DNA of 64,000 nucleotides from Clostridium fungisolvens (GTDB lineage: Bacteria > Bacillota > Clostridia > Clostridiales > Clostridiaceae), in assembly GCF_014193895.1 (NCBI RefSeq), contig NZ_BLZR01000001.1:806001-870000 (forward strand), read 5' to 3'. A program made the translations under genes and the position numbers. How positions within the stretch are numbered: the stretch's first letter is position 1; the number at the start of each line of letters is the position of its first letter. Below the pieces are notes generated by a model that was not told where the DNA came from, ran no database searches, and saw only the letters and a program-made list of their open reading frames with translations. Of this stretch, positions 26,599 through 34,545 are shown one piece after another.

Positions 26599-26650
26599 GT
26601 GCCCTATTGAGTAGACCAAGACAGTAGTCTACCCAGTAGGGTACCTTTAT
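26599..26650 (+). terminator. Terminator of the L,D-transpeptidase gene
   Basis: GTGCCCTATTGAGTAGAC (26599-26616) pairs with GTCTACCCAGTAGGGTAC (26627-26644), then CTTTATTAT. Confidence 0.8.
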
Positions 26651-26711
26651 TATATTGTAGGTACATATTAAAATGAATTTAGAGGTTAAGTTTATTGAGG
26701 GAGAGAAAACT

Positions 26712-27806
26712 ATGAGAAAATTAAATGTAGATCGACCATTAGCAATTACTATGTGGGATTTTTCATGGCTTGAAAGGCGTTGGCCGGGAGCTGGTTATGA
26801 GGACTGGGATAAGGTACTGGATGAATTAAAAGAGAGAGGATATGATGCAGTAAGAATTGATGCTTATCCCCACTTGCTTGCACAAGATCCTCATAAAGAG
26901 TGGACTTTAATACCATTTTGGAATTTGCAGACATGGGGGAGTCAATCTGTAAATAAGGTAATTGTATATGATAATCTGAAAGAATTTTTGGAAAAATGTA
27001 AGCAGCATGAATTAAAAGTAGCACTATCTACATGGTTTAGAGAAGATGAAGATAAAACAGCTTTGAAAATAATGACTCCAGAAGATCACGGTGAAGTATG
27101 GAAGATTACTTTAGATTATATAAAAGAGTGGGGACTTATAGATAACATACTGTATGTAGATTTATGCAATGAATTTCCTTTAACGTGCTGGGCACCATTT
27201 TTAGAAAATGTCTATGGGAAAAGTGAATTTGTTAGAGACTCAAAAGAAATTGTGAATTGGATGAAGCAATCTGTAGAATATCTAAGGCAATATTATAAGG
27301 ATATTCCATTGTGCTATTCATTTTTAATACCGTATGATAACAGCGAAGAAGATGTATCGTACTTAGATGTACTGGAACCACACATTTGGATGGCTCAATC
27401 TAGTAATTTTTATGAAATAGTTGGTTATAACTATGAAAGATTTGATTCTACTGGTTATGATAACTTGGCAAAGTATGGTGAAAAAATATATAGAGCAAAT
27501 CCACAGTACTGGCAAAGCTGCTTAGCAGATAATATTAAAAGAGTAGCAGAGTGGTCCAGAAAATCAGGGAAACCAATTATAACTACAGAATGCTGGGGAA
27601 TAGTAGACTATAAAGATTGGCCTCTTCTTAATTGGGAGTGGGTAAAAGAACTCTGCGAATTTGGAGTTAAAGAGGCAATAAATACAAGAAGATGGATTGC
27701 AATAGCAACTAGCAACTTCTGCGGGCCGCAATTTCATGGCATGTGGAGAGATATTGAGTGGCATCGCAAGCTGACTGATTTAATACATGAAAGTAAATTT
27801 AATTAG
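26712..27806 (+). CDS. Cellulase-like (TIM-barrel, GH5-related) protein
   Basis: 364 residues from ATG 26712, which has GAGGGAGAG six bases upstream; an in-frame ATG at 26673 has no ribosome site. The fold follows 'YDAVRIDAYPHLL' (strand 2), 'VALSTWF', the putative acid/base in 'YVDLCNEFP' and a second acid in 'KPIITTECWGIVDY', which is the two-glutamate spacing of clan GH-A. It matches the sugar-binding cellulase-like group. There is no signal peptide, so it acts inside the cell, perhaps on an imported oligosaccharide. Monocistronic. Confidence 0.75.
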   Translation: MRKLNVDRPLAITMWDFSWLERRWPGAGYEDWDKVLDELKERGYDAVRIDAYPHLLAQDPHKEWTLIPFWNLQTWGSQSVNKVIVYDNLKEFLEKCKQHELKVALSTWFREDEDKTALKIMTPEDHGEVWKITLDYIKEWGLIDNILYVDLCNEFPLTCWAPFLENVYGKSEFVRDSKEIVNWMKQSVEYLRQYYKDIPLCYSFLIPYDNSEEDVSYLDVLEPHIWMAQSSNFYEIVGYNYERFDSTGYDNLAKYGEKIYRANPQYWQSCLADNIKRVAEWSRKSGKPIITTECWGIVDYKDWPLLNWEWVKELCEFGVKEAINTRRWIAIATSNFCGPQFHGMWRDIEWHRKLTDLIHESKFN

Positions 27807-27815
27807 TATCTTTAC

Positions 27816-27864
27816 AAAAGCGACACCAGTGTCTTGCAATAAAAGAGACACTAGTGTCGCTTTT
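27816..27864 (+). terminator. Long hairpin terminator after the cellulase-like gene
   Basis: AAAAGCGACACCAGTGTCTT (27816-27835) pairs with AAGAGACACTAGTGTCGCTT (27843-27862) and ends in TTTT. The 20-bp stem is nearly perfect and can act in both directions. Confidence 0.8.
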
Positions 27865-27877
27865 GAAATCCAAGCAT

Positions 27878-28078
27878 ATGGATTTTTGCGATTATTTATT
27901 TTTTGCTCGTCAAATGAAGAAGTTTGGGATAGTTGGAGATAATGATATGTATCATGTTAGAGATATTCTTACTGAGTGCCATATAGGCTTTTTGGATAAA
28001 TACATACTTGGCGATGACAGTAAAGCTTTGCATAAGCATAAATTTGACTGTGTTAAAAAACATAGAAAATATAAATAG
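27878..28078 (+). pseudogene. C-terminal remnant of an alpha/beta hydrolase (PAF-acetylhydrolase-like)
   Basis: About 66 residues starting around 'HMDFCDYLFFARQMKKFGIVGD' and running to a normal stop. The order (histidine followed by 'DFCDYLFF', hydrophobic loop, 'GD.DMYHVRDIL', 'IGFLDKYILGDDS') matches the extreme C-terminus of platelet-activating-factor acetylhydrolase-like and dienelactone-type hydrolases. There the His of 'H-x-D-F-x-D' is the catalytic histidine. The remaining ~250 residues, including the GxSxG nucleophile, are missing. The fragment begins inside the preceding terminator and has no ribosome site. It is most likely a gene truncated by deletion. Confidence 0.6.
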
Positions 28079-28212
28079 AAAAACACATAATAACGCCTCT
28101 TTGACTAAATAATATTATATAGCATCAGAATTATAGCATGATTATAATTAAGGCTTTGAAGCCTGATAGGCAAAACTAGTATATTGCTATGAATATAAAA
28201 AGAGGTGTTTTT

Positions 28213-29196
28213 TTGATTAAGTTAGTTAGAAATCCAGATATATATCATGGGAAGAATGAAAGGTCTAATTTTTTTGAGGGCTGGTACTTCAAACTTGTAC
28301 AGCCACGTACGGGGGATACATATTGCTTCATACCAGGGATATTCTTAGGTAAGGAAGGAAATTCACATATCTTTATCCAGGTTCTTAAAGGGAATGAGAA
28401 AAATTTTAAATATTTAAGATATAGGGAAAATCAATTTAAGGCTAGTACATCAGAGTTCAATTTTCAGGTAGGAGGAAGTTCATTTTCACTTAAGGGGATA
28501 AGTCTAGATATTAATCAGCAGTATGAAAGGATATTTGGCACGTTATACTTTGATAATATAGTTAGGTGGCCAGATAGTGCTATTAATCCTGGTAGTATGG
28601 GATTTTACAATTATCTAAGTTTCATGCAATGCTACAGTCAAGTTTGCGCTGTTGATGGTAATATAAGAGGAAAGCTTTCTATTAATGGTAGAATAGTTGA
28701 TTTCACAGGAGGTAAACTATATATTGAAAAAAACTGGGGAAAAGCATTTCCCTATTCCTACATTTGGGCTCAGGGAAATTCATTTAATGATGGAGACGGA
28801 TCCATTACATGTTCTATAGCTCATATACCCATGCCTTTTCCAATGAAGAGTTTCACAGGCTTTTTAATAGGAATATATGCAAAAGGAAAGTTCTATAAGT
28901 TTACAAGTATAAATAGAAGTTCTCTATCCATTAGCTGTGAAGAAGAAAAAGTTATCCTAAAAACTTATAATAAAAATTATTTTCTCAAAATAGAAGCTTT
29001 CTATAAACAAGGAACTTTTATGAAGCTATATGCACCTCGTGATGGAAATATGATCCCTGTAGCAAGTGAAACTCTTCAGGGAGAATTAAATGTTACTCTC
29101 TTTGATAAAAAAAGAGGAAGTATGATATTTAATGATAGGAGTTCTTCCGCTGGTATTGAGTTCTCAGAAAACTATATGGATTTGATTTATAAATAA
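28213..29196 (+). CDS. Tocopherol-cyclase-like family protein
   Basis: About 327 residues from TTG 28213, chosen because AGAGGTG lies five bases upstream; the in-frame ATG at 28189 has no ribosome site. 'NFFEGWYFKLVQP' near the N-terminus and 'YIEKNWGKAFPYSYIWAQGN' in the middle are the two family blocks of the tocopherol cyclase/DUF2804-like lipocalin-fold group. Bacterial members outside cyanobacteria have no tocopherol; their role, perhaps on a lipid or isoprenoid, is unknown. No isoprenoid genes are adjacent. The operon partner, if any, is not obvious. Confidence 0.78.
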   Translation: MIKLVRNPDIYHGKNERSNFFEGWYFKLVQPRTGDTYCFIPGIFLGKEGNSHIFIQVLKGNEKNFKYLRYRENQFKASTSEFNFQVGGSSFSLKGISLDINQQYERIFGTLYFDNIVRWPDSAINPGSMGFYNYLSFMQCYSQVCAVDGNIRGKLSINGRIVDFTGGKLYIEKNWGKAFPYSYIWAQGNSFNDGDGSITCSIAHIPMPFPMKSFTGFLIGIYAKGKFYKFTSINRSSLSISCEEEKVILKTYNKNYFLKIEAFYKQGTFMKLYAPRDGNMIPVASETLQGELNVTLFDKKRGSMIFNDRSSSAGIEFSENYMDLIYK

Positions 29197-29487
29197 GGCT
29201 ACGTTTTAGCATCGAGTGGATAACTACTTAATTTAACGCGGTGCTTTAACAACGGTATAAATAAAAGCTTAGAATCTTCCTATTTTGCCAGTAGATAAAG
29301 TATACCTTTTATCAGTTTTGCCTTTTATCATATTTCTACTTTTGTTAGAATTAAATAAGAGTATAGCCAAAAAAGATTTATTATTAAAATGTCTATTAAA
29401 AAACGGAAAAAAGATAAGTAATACAATCCGGTGAAATATATGAAGATAGTAGCTTCTGTGTTAGATTATTCATCGGATTCTTTGTTT

Positions 29488-29592
29488 TTTATAGATAAAC
29501 TACTTCATATTTAAACCTATCAAAATAAAGATTAGTAGAGTAATCGAAATCTTTATTTTGAATTCAAGGAATGAAGTAGTTTACCTGTTCAG
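29488..29592 (+). repeat. Family A ~105-bp palindromic element, copy 1
   Basis: Outer ends TTATAGATAAACTACTT and AAGTAGTTTACCTGTTCAG are inverted. Inner arms CAAAATAAAGATT and ATCTTTATTTTG flank the loop near 29540. A second copy, about 85 percent identical by eye, lies in opposite orientation at 60841-60945. It occupies the 453-base gap 29197-29649. The rest of the gap holds only AACGCGGTGCTTTAACAACG near 29236, a relative of a motif near 14474. Confidence 0.8.
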
Positions 29593-29649
29593 AGGAATAA
29601 ATCGTGCTAAGAATAGTTAATATGAACAAATACAAAAAGGGATGATTAA

Positions 29650-30279
29650 ATGATAAAAAAGTTAGAAGCTTTTGTTGAAGAGCTAGCAACTATGGAAGTC
29701 ACACCAAATGTGTACAATCAGTATTCATATGAGCATGAAGAAAATTTAATAAGAAGAGATAATCTTCTAATATATTTAAAACAGATGTATAAAATAAAAC
29801 CTAAAATAATACTTGTAGGAGAAGCTCCAGGATATAGAGGATGTAGACTTACTGGAGTCCCATTTACTAGTGAGCATTTGCTTATGAATAATATAGATGG
29901 TTTAGATTTGTTTGGAAAAGAAAAAGGGTATAAACTAGCATTAGAAAAGGACAAACTCCTTAAAGAGGCAACGGCAACAATAATATGGAATACACTTGTA
30001 AAATACGATATGATGGTATTATCGTGGAATGCTTTCCCATTTCATCCTTATAAACAAGATAACAAAGAAAGTAATAGAACTCCGTTAAAGAAAGAACTAC
30101 TAATTGGAGAAAAGCCTCTGCTTAAAATGATTGAAATGTTTAACATTGAAAAAGTAGTTGCCATGGGAAATAAGGCAGAAGAAAGTCTCAATAAACTAGG
30201 TATAAGCTGCGATAAAGTAAGGCACCCTGCACAGGGAGGAAAAAACGACTTTGTTGATGGCATGAGGTTAATAAAGTAA
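29650..30279 (+). CDS. Uracil-DNA glycosylase superfamily protein
   Basis: 209 residues. Motif 1 GEAPGYRGCRLTGVPFTSE, 'VLSWNAFPFHPYK' and motif 2 'KVRHPAQGGKNDF' match the uracil-DNA glycosylase fold, where the His in motif 2 inserts into DNA. There are no iron-sulfur cysteines as in families 4 and 5, so it is a less studied single-domain branch. Expected role: removing uracil from DNA, or a related base. The ATG at 29650 follows AAGGGATG. It is 45 bases before the pseudouridine synthase gene, likely co-transcribed. Confidence 0.8.
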   Translation: MIKKLEAFVEELATMEVTPNVYNQYSYEHEENLIRRDNLLIYLKQMYKIKPKIILVGEAPGYRGCRLTGVPFTSEHLLMNNIDGLDLFGKEKGYKLALEKDKLLKEATATIIWNTLVKYDMMVLSWNAFPFHPYKQDNKESNRTPLKKELLIGEKPLLKMIEMFNIEKVVAMGNKAEESLNKLGISCDKVRHPAQGGKNDFVDGMRLIK

Positions 30280-30323
30280 ATACCATGATATAAATACTTA
30301 AGATAAGGGGCATAAGGTTTAAG

Positions 30324-31007
30324 ATGAGGATAAATAAACTTCTTAGTAATTTAGGATTTTGTTCGAGAAAAGAAGCTAATAGAATTATAGAAGATGGTAG
30401 GATAACGGTTAATGGAATTCAGTGTATTCCAGGACAATGGGTTGAGCTTGAGGATAATATCCTTATAGATGGTGAGCCTATACCAGTAGTAGAAAAAGTG
30501 TATATTGCTTTAAATAAGCCAGTAGGGATAACCTGCACGGCAGCAAGGGAAGTAAAGGATAATATTATAGATTTCATGAATTATGATAAGTATATATTTC
30601 CGGTGGGAAGATTAGATAAAGAATCACAAGGCTTGATATTAATGACCAATGATGGAGAACTTTCCAACAAAATTCTAGAATCAGATAATATGCATGAAAA
30701 AGAGTATGTGGTTACTTTGGACAAAGACTATGATGATGAATTTCTTAAAAAAATGTCAAGTGGAGTAGATATCGGAGGAGTTATAACTAGGGAATGTAAT
30801 CTTAAGAGGATTAATGAGGATACTTTTTCTATAGTATTAACTCAAGGTCTTAATAGGCAGATAAGAAAAATGAGTAGAGCTTTAGGGTATACGGTTATAA
30901 AGCTTGTTAGAATAAGAATATTAAATATAAGTATAGATGGAATAGAAAATGGTCAGTGGAGATACCTCACAGAAGGTGAGGTTGAAGCACTAAAAAATAT
31001 AATATGA
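30324..31007 (+). CDS. rluF: RsuA/RluF-family rRNA pseudouridine synthase
   Basis: 227 residues. An N-terminal S4 RNA-binding domain (MRINKLLSNLGFCSRKEANR, about 1-55) is followed by the catalytic core with the conserved aspartate in PVGRLDKESQGLILMTNDGEL (Asp about 93) and 'LTQGLNRQIRKMSRALGY'. It isomerises uridine in rRNA. The 'GRLDKESQGLI' version is closer to RluF (23S U2604) than to RsuA or RluB. The exact site is inferred. It ends at a good terminator. Confidence 0.85.
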   Translation: MRINKLLSNLGFCSRKEANRIIEDGRITVNGIQCIPGQWVELEDNILIDGEPIPVVEKVYIALNKPVGITCTAAREVKDNIIDFMNYDKYIFPVGRLDKESQGLILMTNDGELSNKILESDNMHEKEYVVTLDKDYDDEFLKKMSSGVDIGGVITRECNLKRINEDTFSIVLTQGLNRQIRKMSRALGYTVIKLVRIRILNISIDGIENGQWRYLTEGEVEALKNII

Positions 31008-31019
31008 TCAATTTATTAA

Positions 31020-31076
31020 GGAGAAGACATAACCTGATTATGATTTAAATCAGTTATGTTTTCTCCTTATTTTTGA
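31020..31076 (+). terminator. Terminator after rluF-like gene
   Basis: GGAGAAGACATAACCTGATT pairs with AATCAGTTATGTTTTCTCC, followed by TTATTTTTG. Confidence 0.8.
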
Positions 31077-31192
31077 CACAAGCTTAATCTAGGTAAAATC
31101 AAATACTTAATGGTTGAATATAATCAACTATTAATATCAACTTAACTGTCAACTTTGCTTGTATTTGGAACTGGTTTATCTATAGCAAAGAG

Positions 31193-32155
31193 TTATTTGC
31201 TCGAGGATATAAATTCTTCGCTATAAGTAGAAAGGTTTCTTTCAGTTTTAGCCAACTGATCGTCCACAACACTAGCATCTTTAATATGACTTATTATAGT
31301 AGAGACAGTTGTTTTAAGAACTTCATCAACAGTTCCTATTTCCTTATTCATTTGTTCTATGTTTTTTCTCTGTGTTTTTATAGTACCTATAACTTCTTTA
31401 ATTTCTTTTTCTACAACAGATATTGAAGATAAGCTGTTTTCTATCTTTTCTATGGCTCTGCTTGATGCAGCAACACCTTTAGTTATAACAGCATTTGATT
31501 TATCAGCATTGCTTAGAACTACCTTTGTTTCACTTTCTATGCTAGAGATAAGATTTGAAATATCTAACGTACTATTTTTAGTTATCTCAGCTAATTTTCT
31601 AACTTCATCTGCAACAACTGCAAAGCCCTTACCTTGTTCGCCAGCTCTTGCAGCTTCTATGGCAGCATTTAAGGCAAGTAGATTTGTTTGACTTGCTATA
31701 TTAGTTATAAGCTGAACTACCTCATTTACCTTACTGAACTTTCTAGCAAGCTCGTTTATGCTGTTTGTACTATTGTTATTTTCATTTTCTAAAGACTTTA
31801 TTATCTCGTCCATTTCCTCAATGGCAGCTTTGCCTTCGTTAGACTTATTAACAGTATCTTTAGTTATTTCTATCAACCTACTACCACCTAAATTAAGATT
31901 ATCAGTAGAGTTTATAGTTTCTTTGGAAAGCTCTGAGATATTGTCCATATGGCCTTTAACTTGATCAGTAAGATCAACTAAAACATTATGCTGTTCATTC
32001 ACAATGTTGTGTTGTCCAACAGTTTCACTCAATAATTTATTTGCAGATTCTATAAATTGGATAGTTTGTTCTTTAAAGTTATTGTGGCTATGTTGTAAAC
32101 TTGATGATTCTTTAGGTAGAGATTCCTGTAATTTTTCTTTATTTTTTCTAAACAT
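31193..32155 (-). CDS. Cytosolic methyl-accepting chemotaxis protein
   Basis: 320 residues with no membrane segment, no HAMP and no recognisable ligand domain. The N-terminal ~100 residues are helical and polar. The signalling domain is typical: hairpin tip 'IASQTNLLALNAAIEAARAGEQGKGFAVVADEVRKLAE' (split here over about 155-190), then a long coiled coil. It should form cytoplasmic arrays with CheA and CheW and respond to an internal signal. No che genes are close. ATG 32155, monocistronic. Confidence 0.93.
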   Translation of the reverse strand: MFRKNKEKLQESLPKESSSLQHSHNNFKEQTIQFIESANKLLSETVGQHNIVNEQHNVLVDLTDQVKGHMDNISELSKETINSTDNLNLGGSRLIEITKDTVNKSNEGKAAIEEMDEIIKSLENENNNSTNSINELARKFSKVNEVVQLITNIASQTNLLALNAAIEAARAGEQGKGFAVVADEVRKLAEITKNSTLDISNLISSIESETKVVLSNADKSNAVITKGVAASSRAIEKIENSLSSISVVEKEIKEVIGTIKTQRKNIEQMNKEIGTVDEVLKTTVSTIISHIKDASVVDDQLAKTERNLSTYSEEFISSSK

Positions 32156-32530
32156 AAATTAAAACTCCTTGATATTATGATTCGATTTGTTAAGTAGCCT
32201 ATGAAAATTTAAATAACATCTGTCTGATAATCCATACATTTGTATACTTTGTTAGATGTTTGAATTATTTGTTGAGGTATAACCTTATAGCGGTATTAGT
32301 ATGTTTATATATCGTAAGTATTATAGGTAACCTTTAAGTAAATCTATGTATATATTTATTGTTTAAATTTTTAATACCATATAGGTACAATGTCAATTCT
32401 ATACGTAAATTTATTAATGATTAACAACTTTAAGACTAAAATATAAGTTGAATTATAGAGTTGTCAATCTAAAAAAACTTCATGGCTAAAATTTTAATTT
32501 GGACACGGTTATAACATCTCTAAATGAAAA
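32156..32530. other. Intergenic region between chemoreceptor and cupin
   Basis: About 375 bases, very AT-rich, with only weak inverted repeats (for example AACATCT near 32206 against AGATGTT near 32256). No ORF or regulatory site can be supported. Confidence 0.35.
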
Positions 32531-32558
32531 AATCTCTGCATGAGCTGCTGCAGAGATT
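32521..32558 (-). terminator. Terminator of the cupin gene
   Basis: AATCTCTGCA (32531-32540) pairs with TGCAGAGATT (32549-32558). The T-run TTTTTTCATTT follows on the minus strand. Confidence 0.75.
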
Positions 32559-32613
32559 CCATAGGTTATGTTTAGTAGTACTGGTGTAATTTTATATAAA
32601 CATAACCTTCTTA

Positions 32614-32955
32614 TTATATTTCCTTTGAATATACTGCAGATGGATTTGGAGTTAGAACAATAAATAAAGACATATCTTTATCTGAGGTATTCTTTATACT
32701 GAATACTTCTACACCTTTACAGTGAATAACATCACCAGCTGTAATATTATTTGGATTTCCGTCAACAGTCATTTCTCCATCTCCAGATAAAACATGAACT
32801 AAAAGGTCGCTTTGTTCATGGTTGTGTGGAGGAACTCCTTGACCTGGTCTAAAATTAAGTACAAAACTTAAAAGTTTATCTTCCTTAAAGATTATTCTTT
32901 TAGTAATTGAATCGTCACTGAAAGCAATTTTATTTGATATTTTCTCTATTTTCAT
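32614..32955 (-). CDS. Small single-domain cupin
   Basis: 113 residues with both cupin motifs: 'PGQGVPPHNHEQSDLLVHVLSGDGEMTVDG' (metal-binding His-x-His plus acidic residue) and 'GDVIHCKGVEVFSIKNTSD'. Such small cupins bind a divalent metal and often act as isomerases, dioxygenases or sensors; nothing here fixes the reaction. Divergent from the hemerythrin gene, sharing its 325-base upstream region. Confidence 0.82.
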   Translation of the reverse strand: MKIEKISNKIAFSDDSITKRIIFKEDKLLSFVLNFRPGQGVPPHNHEQSDLLVHVLSGDGEMTVDGNPNNITAGDVIHCKGVEVFSIKNTSDKDMSLFIVLTPNPSAVYSKEI

Positions 32956-33203
32956 AATAACCCTCCAAGATTAAATTATTTTATAATATATAGTTTGTGT
33001 TTATTTATAAAATTTAATTATTGCATATTTAAATTATTGCTTATTAATAATATTTAAGAATAAGCTAGATCTAGCATTTTTAAAATAAATTCTTAAGAAT
33101 TTTAATTTTTTAGATTTATTTATTTTAAATTCATGAATTGGATGTTTTTGATGTTTTGAATTACTAAACAAATACATTATATCCAAAATAAAATTTAAAT
33201 ACT

Positions 33204-33245
33204 GTGATTTAAATCAAAGAATTGTTTAAAAATTAGTATTACAAT
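33204..33245 (+). promoter_or_regulatory. FNR/CRP-type site before the hemerythrin gene
   Basis: GTGATTTAAATCAA (33204-33217) matches 13 of 14 positions of the FNR consensus TTGAT-N4-ATCAA and is a near-perfect dyad. A candidate -10 TACAAT lies at 33240-33245. A start about seven bases later would put the dyad centre near -41.5, the class II activation position, and the -35 there is poor, as expected for an activated promoter. The rest of 32956-33280 is featureless. Confidence 0.55.
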
Positions 33246-33280
33246 TTGAGTATAGAAAAACACGGTAGGAGGAATTAGGG

Positions 33281-34027
33281 ATGGATAAAATTAAGGCATT
33301 AACTGGTATATTAACTAGATTAAATAATGGTGAATCAATAGAAAGTATTAAAGATGAAACAAAGGATTTATTAGAAAAGATCAGCCCAACTGAATTATCT
33401 TTAGCAGAGCAAAAGCTAGTAGAAGATGGTATGAAGACTGAAGATTTAAGAGGGTTATGCGTAATTCATATGGAGATGTTAAAAGATACTTTGGAGAAAC
33501 TTAAAGCATCAGTTGATAAACAACATCCTTTATATATGATGATTACAGAACACGATAGTATATTAGGCTTCTTACAACAGTTAGAACAACTTAACAACAA
33601 GATTCAATGCATGGATAAAGACTCTATAGTTGAAGAGAATGTGAAAAATCTTGGAGAATTAGCTAAGAATTTAATTTCAGCAGAAAATCATCACTTAAGA
33701 GAAGAGGATGCATTATTCCCAGAACTAGAAAGACTAGGTATTACTGGTCCTACAAGAATTATGAGAATGGAGCATCAAGAACTTAGAGCAAGAAAGAAGA
33801 ACTTATTACAATTATCTGAACAGTTCGATTCTGCAAACTTAGACGAATTCAAAAAACAAGTAGATGATAATGCTAAGTATTTGATATTTAACTTAAGAGA
33901 TCATATATTTAAAGAAAATCACATATTATACCCATCAGCACTTGAAAGCGTAGAAAGTAGTGAAAAATGGCAAGAAATAAAAGATAAATGTGATGAAATT
34001 GGGTATTGCCCATTTAGTGAAGTTTAG
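33281..34027 (+). CDS. DUF438-like plus hemerythrin (HHE) domain protein
   Basis: 248 residues. The N-terminal ~75 residues resemble DUF438 ('LTGILTRLNNGESIESIKDETKDLLEKISPTELSLAEQKLVEDG'). The rest is a hemerythrin-like four-helix bundle with 'ITEHDSILGFL', 'ENHHLREEDALFPELER', 'MRMEHQELRARK' and 'NLRDHIFKENHILYPSA', giving the His/Glu set for a diiron site. The family handles oxygen, nitric oxide or iron repair (compare ScdA/YtfE). An FNR/CRP-type box upstream fits a redox response. ATG 33281 follows AGGAGG. Confidence 0.87.
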   Translation: MDKIKALTGILTRLNNGESIESIKDETKDLLEKISPTELSLAEQKLVEDGMKTEDLRGLCVIHMEMLKDTLEKLKASVDKQHPLYMMITEHDSILGFLQQLEQLNNKIQCMDKDSIVEENVKNLGELAKNLISAENHHLREEDALFPELERLGITGPTRIMRMEHQELRARKKNLLQLSEQFDSANLDEFKKQVDDNAKYLIFNLRDHIFKENHILYPSALESVESSEKWQEIKDKCDEIGYCPFSEV

Positions 34028-34120
34028 TACTAATTCTAGTAGCTCACTCATATAACACCCCCTTGTATAACCATATAATTTCGAACAATAGTTTTTAATG
34101 ATTATTGGAAAATTTATCTT

Positions 34121-34182
34121 AAAGCTAGGAACATTAATCCTTTTCCCCCTTAAGGATACTGCTCCTAGCTTTACTTTTATGT
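34121..34182 (+). terminator. Terminator region after the hemerythrin gene
   Basis: AAAGCTAGGA (34121-34130) pairs with TCCTAGCTTT (34163-34172). An inner stem ATCCTTTT/TTAAGGAT encloses CCCCC. ACTTTTAT follows. The rest of 34028-34363 shows nothing. Confidence 0.7.
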
Positions 34183-34363
34183 AAAGCCCTATATGAGGTG
34201 ATTATTAATAAAAAGGGTATTGAAAAAGAATTACTGAGCTTAATTTTGAGTTTTAATTTATAGGGATTCTCTACTGAAATTTTATTTATATTTTTTAATA
34301 TCTTGTTATCTGAGAACTTTCGGGGATATATAAATTAATAATTGATATTGAAACCCTATAAAT

Positions 34364-34519
34364 TTAACTATCAGTATGTTTTTCATCTTTAGTAACATGC
34401 TTTTCACGTATATGAGTAATGAAAGAAAGTAAAACTCCTAAAGTAAATAACAGTATAGGCATAAGCCAAGGTTTTGTTATCATAACCTTTGATTTCCATG
34501 CAAATATAAAATCTTTCAT
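34364..34519 (-). CDS. Small (51 aa) single-span membrane protein downstream of gerKB
   Basis: The frame from ATG 34517-34519 to a stop at 34364-34366 encodes 51 residues. It has a short basic N-terminus (MKDFIFAWKSK), one hydrophobic span (about 18-36, 'LMPILLFTLGVLLSFI') and a charged tail with three histidines. AGGAGC lies upstream, and it starts 26 bases after the gerKB stop on the same strand. It is therefore probably a fourth member of the germinant receptor operon. Small two-helix or one-helix subunits (GerD-type 'D' subunits) occur with some Bacillus receptors. This one is shorter and not clearly related. Confidence 0.65.
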   Translation of the reverse strand: MKDFIFAWKSKVMITKPWLMPILLFTLGVLLSFITHIREKHVTKDEKHTDS

Positions 34520-34545
34520 TGTGACTATCAGCTCCTAAAATATGA

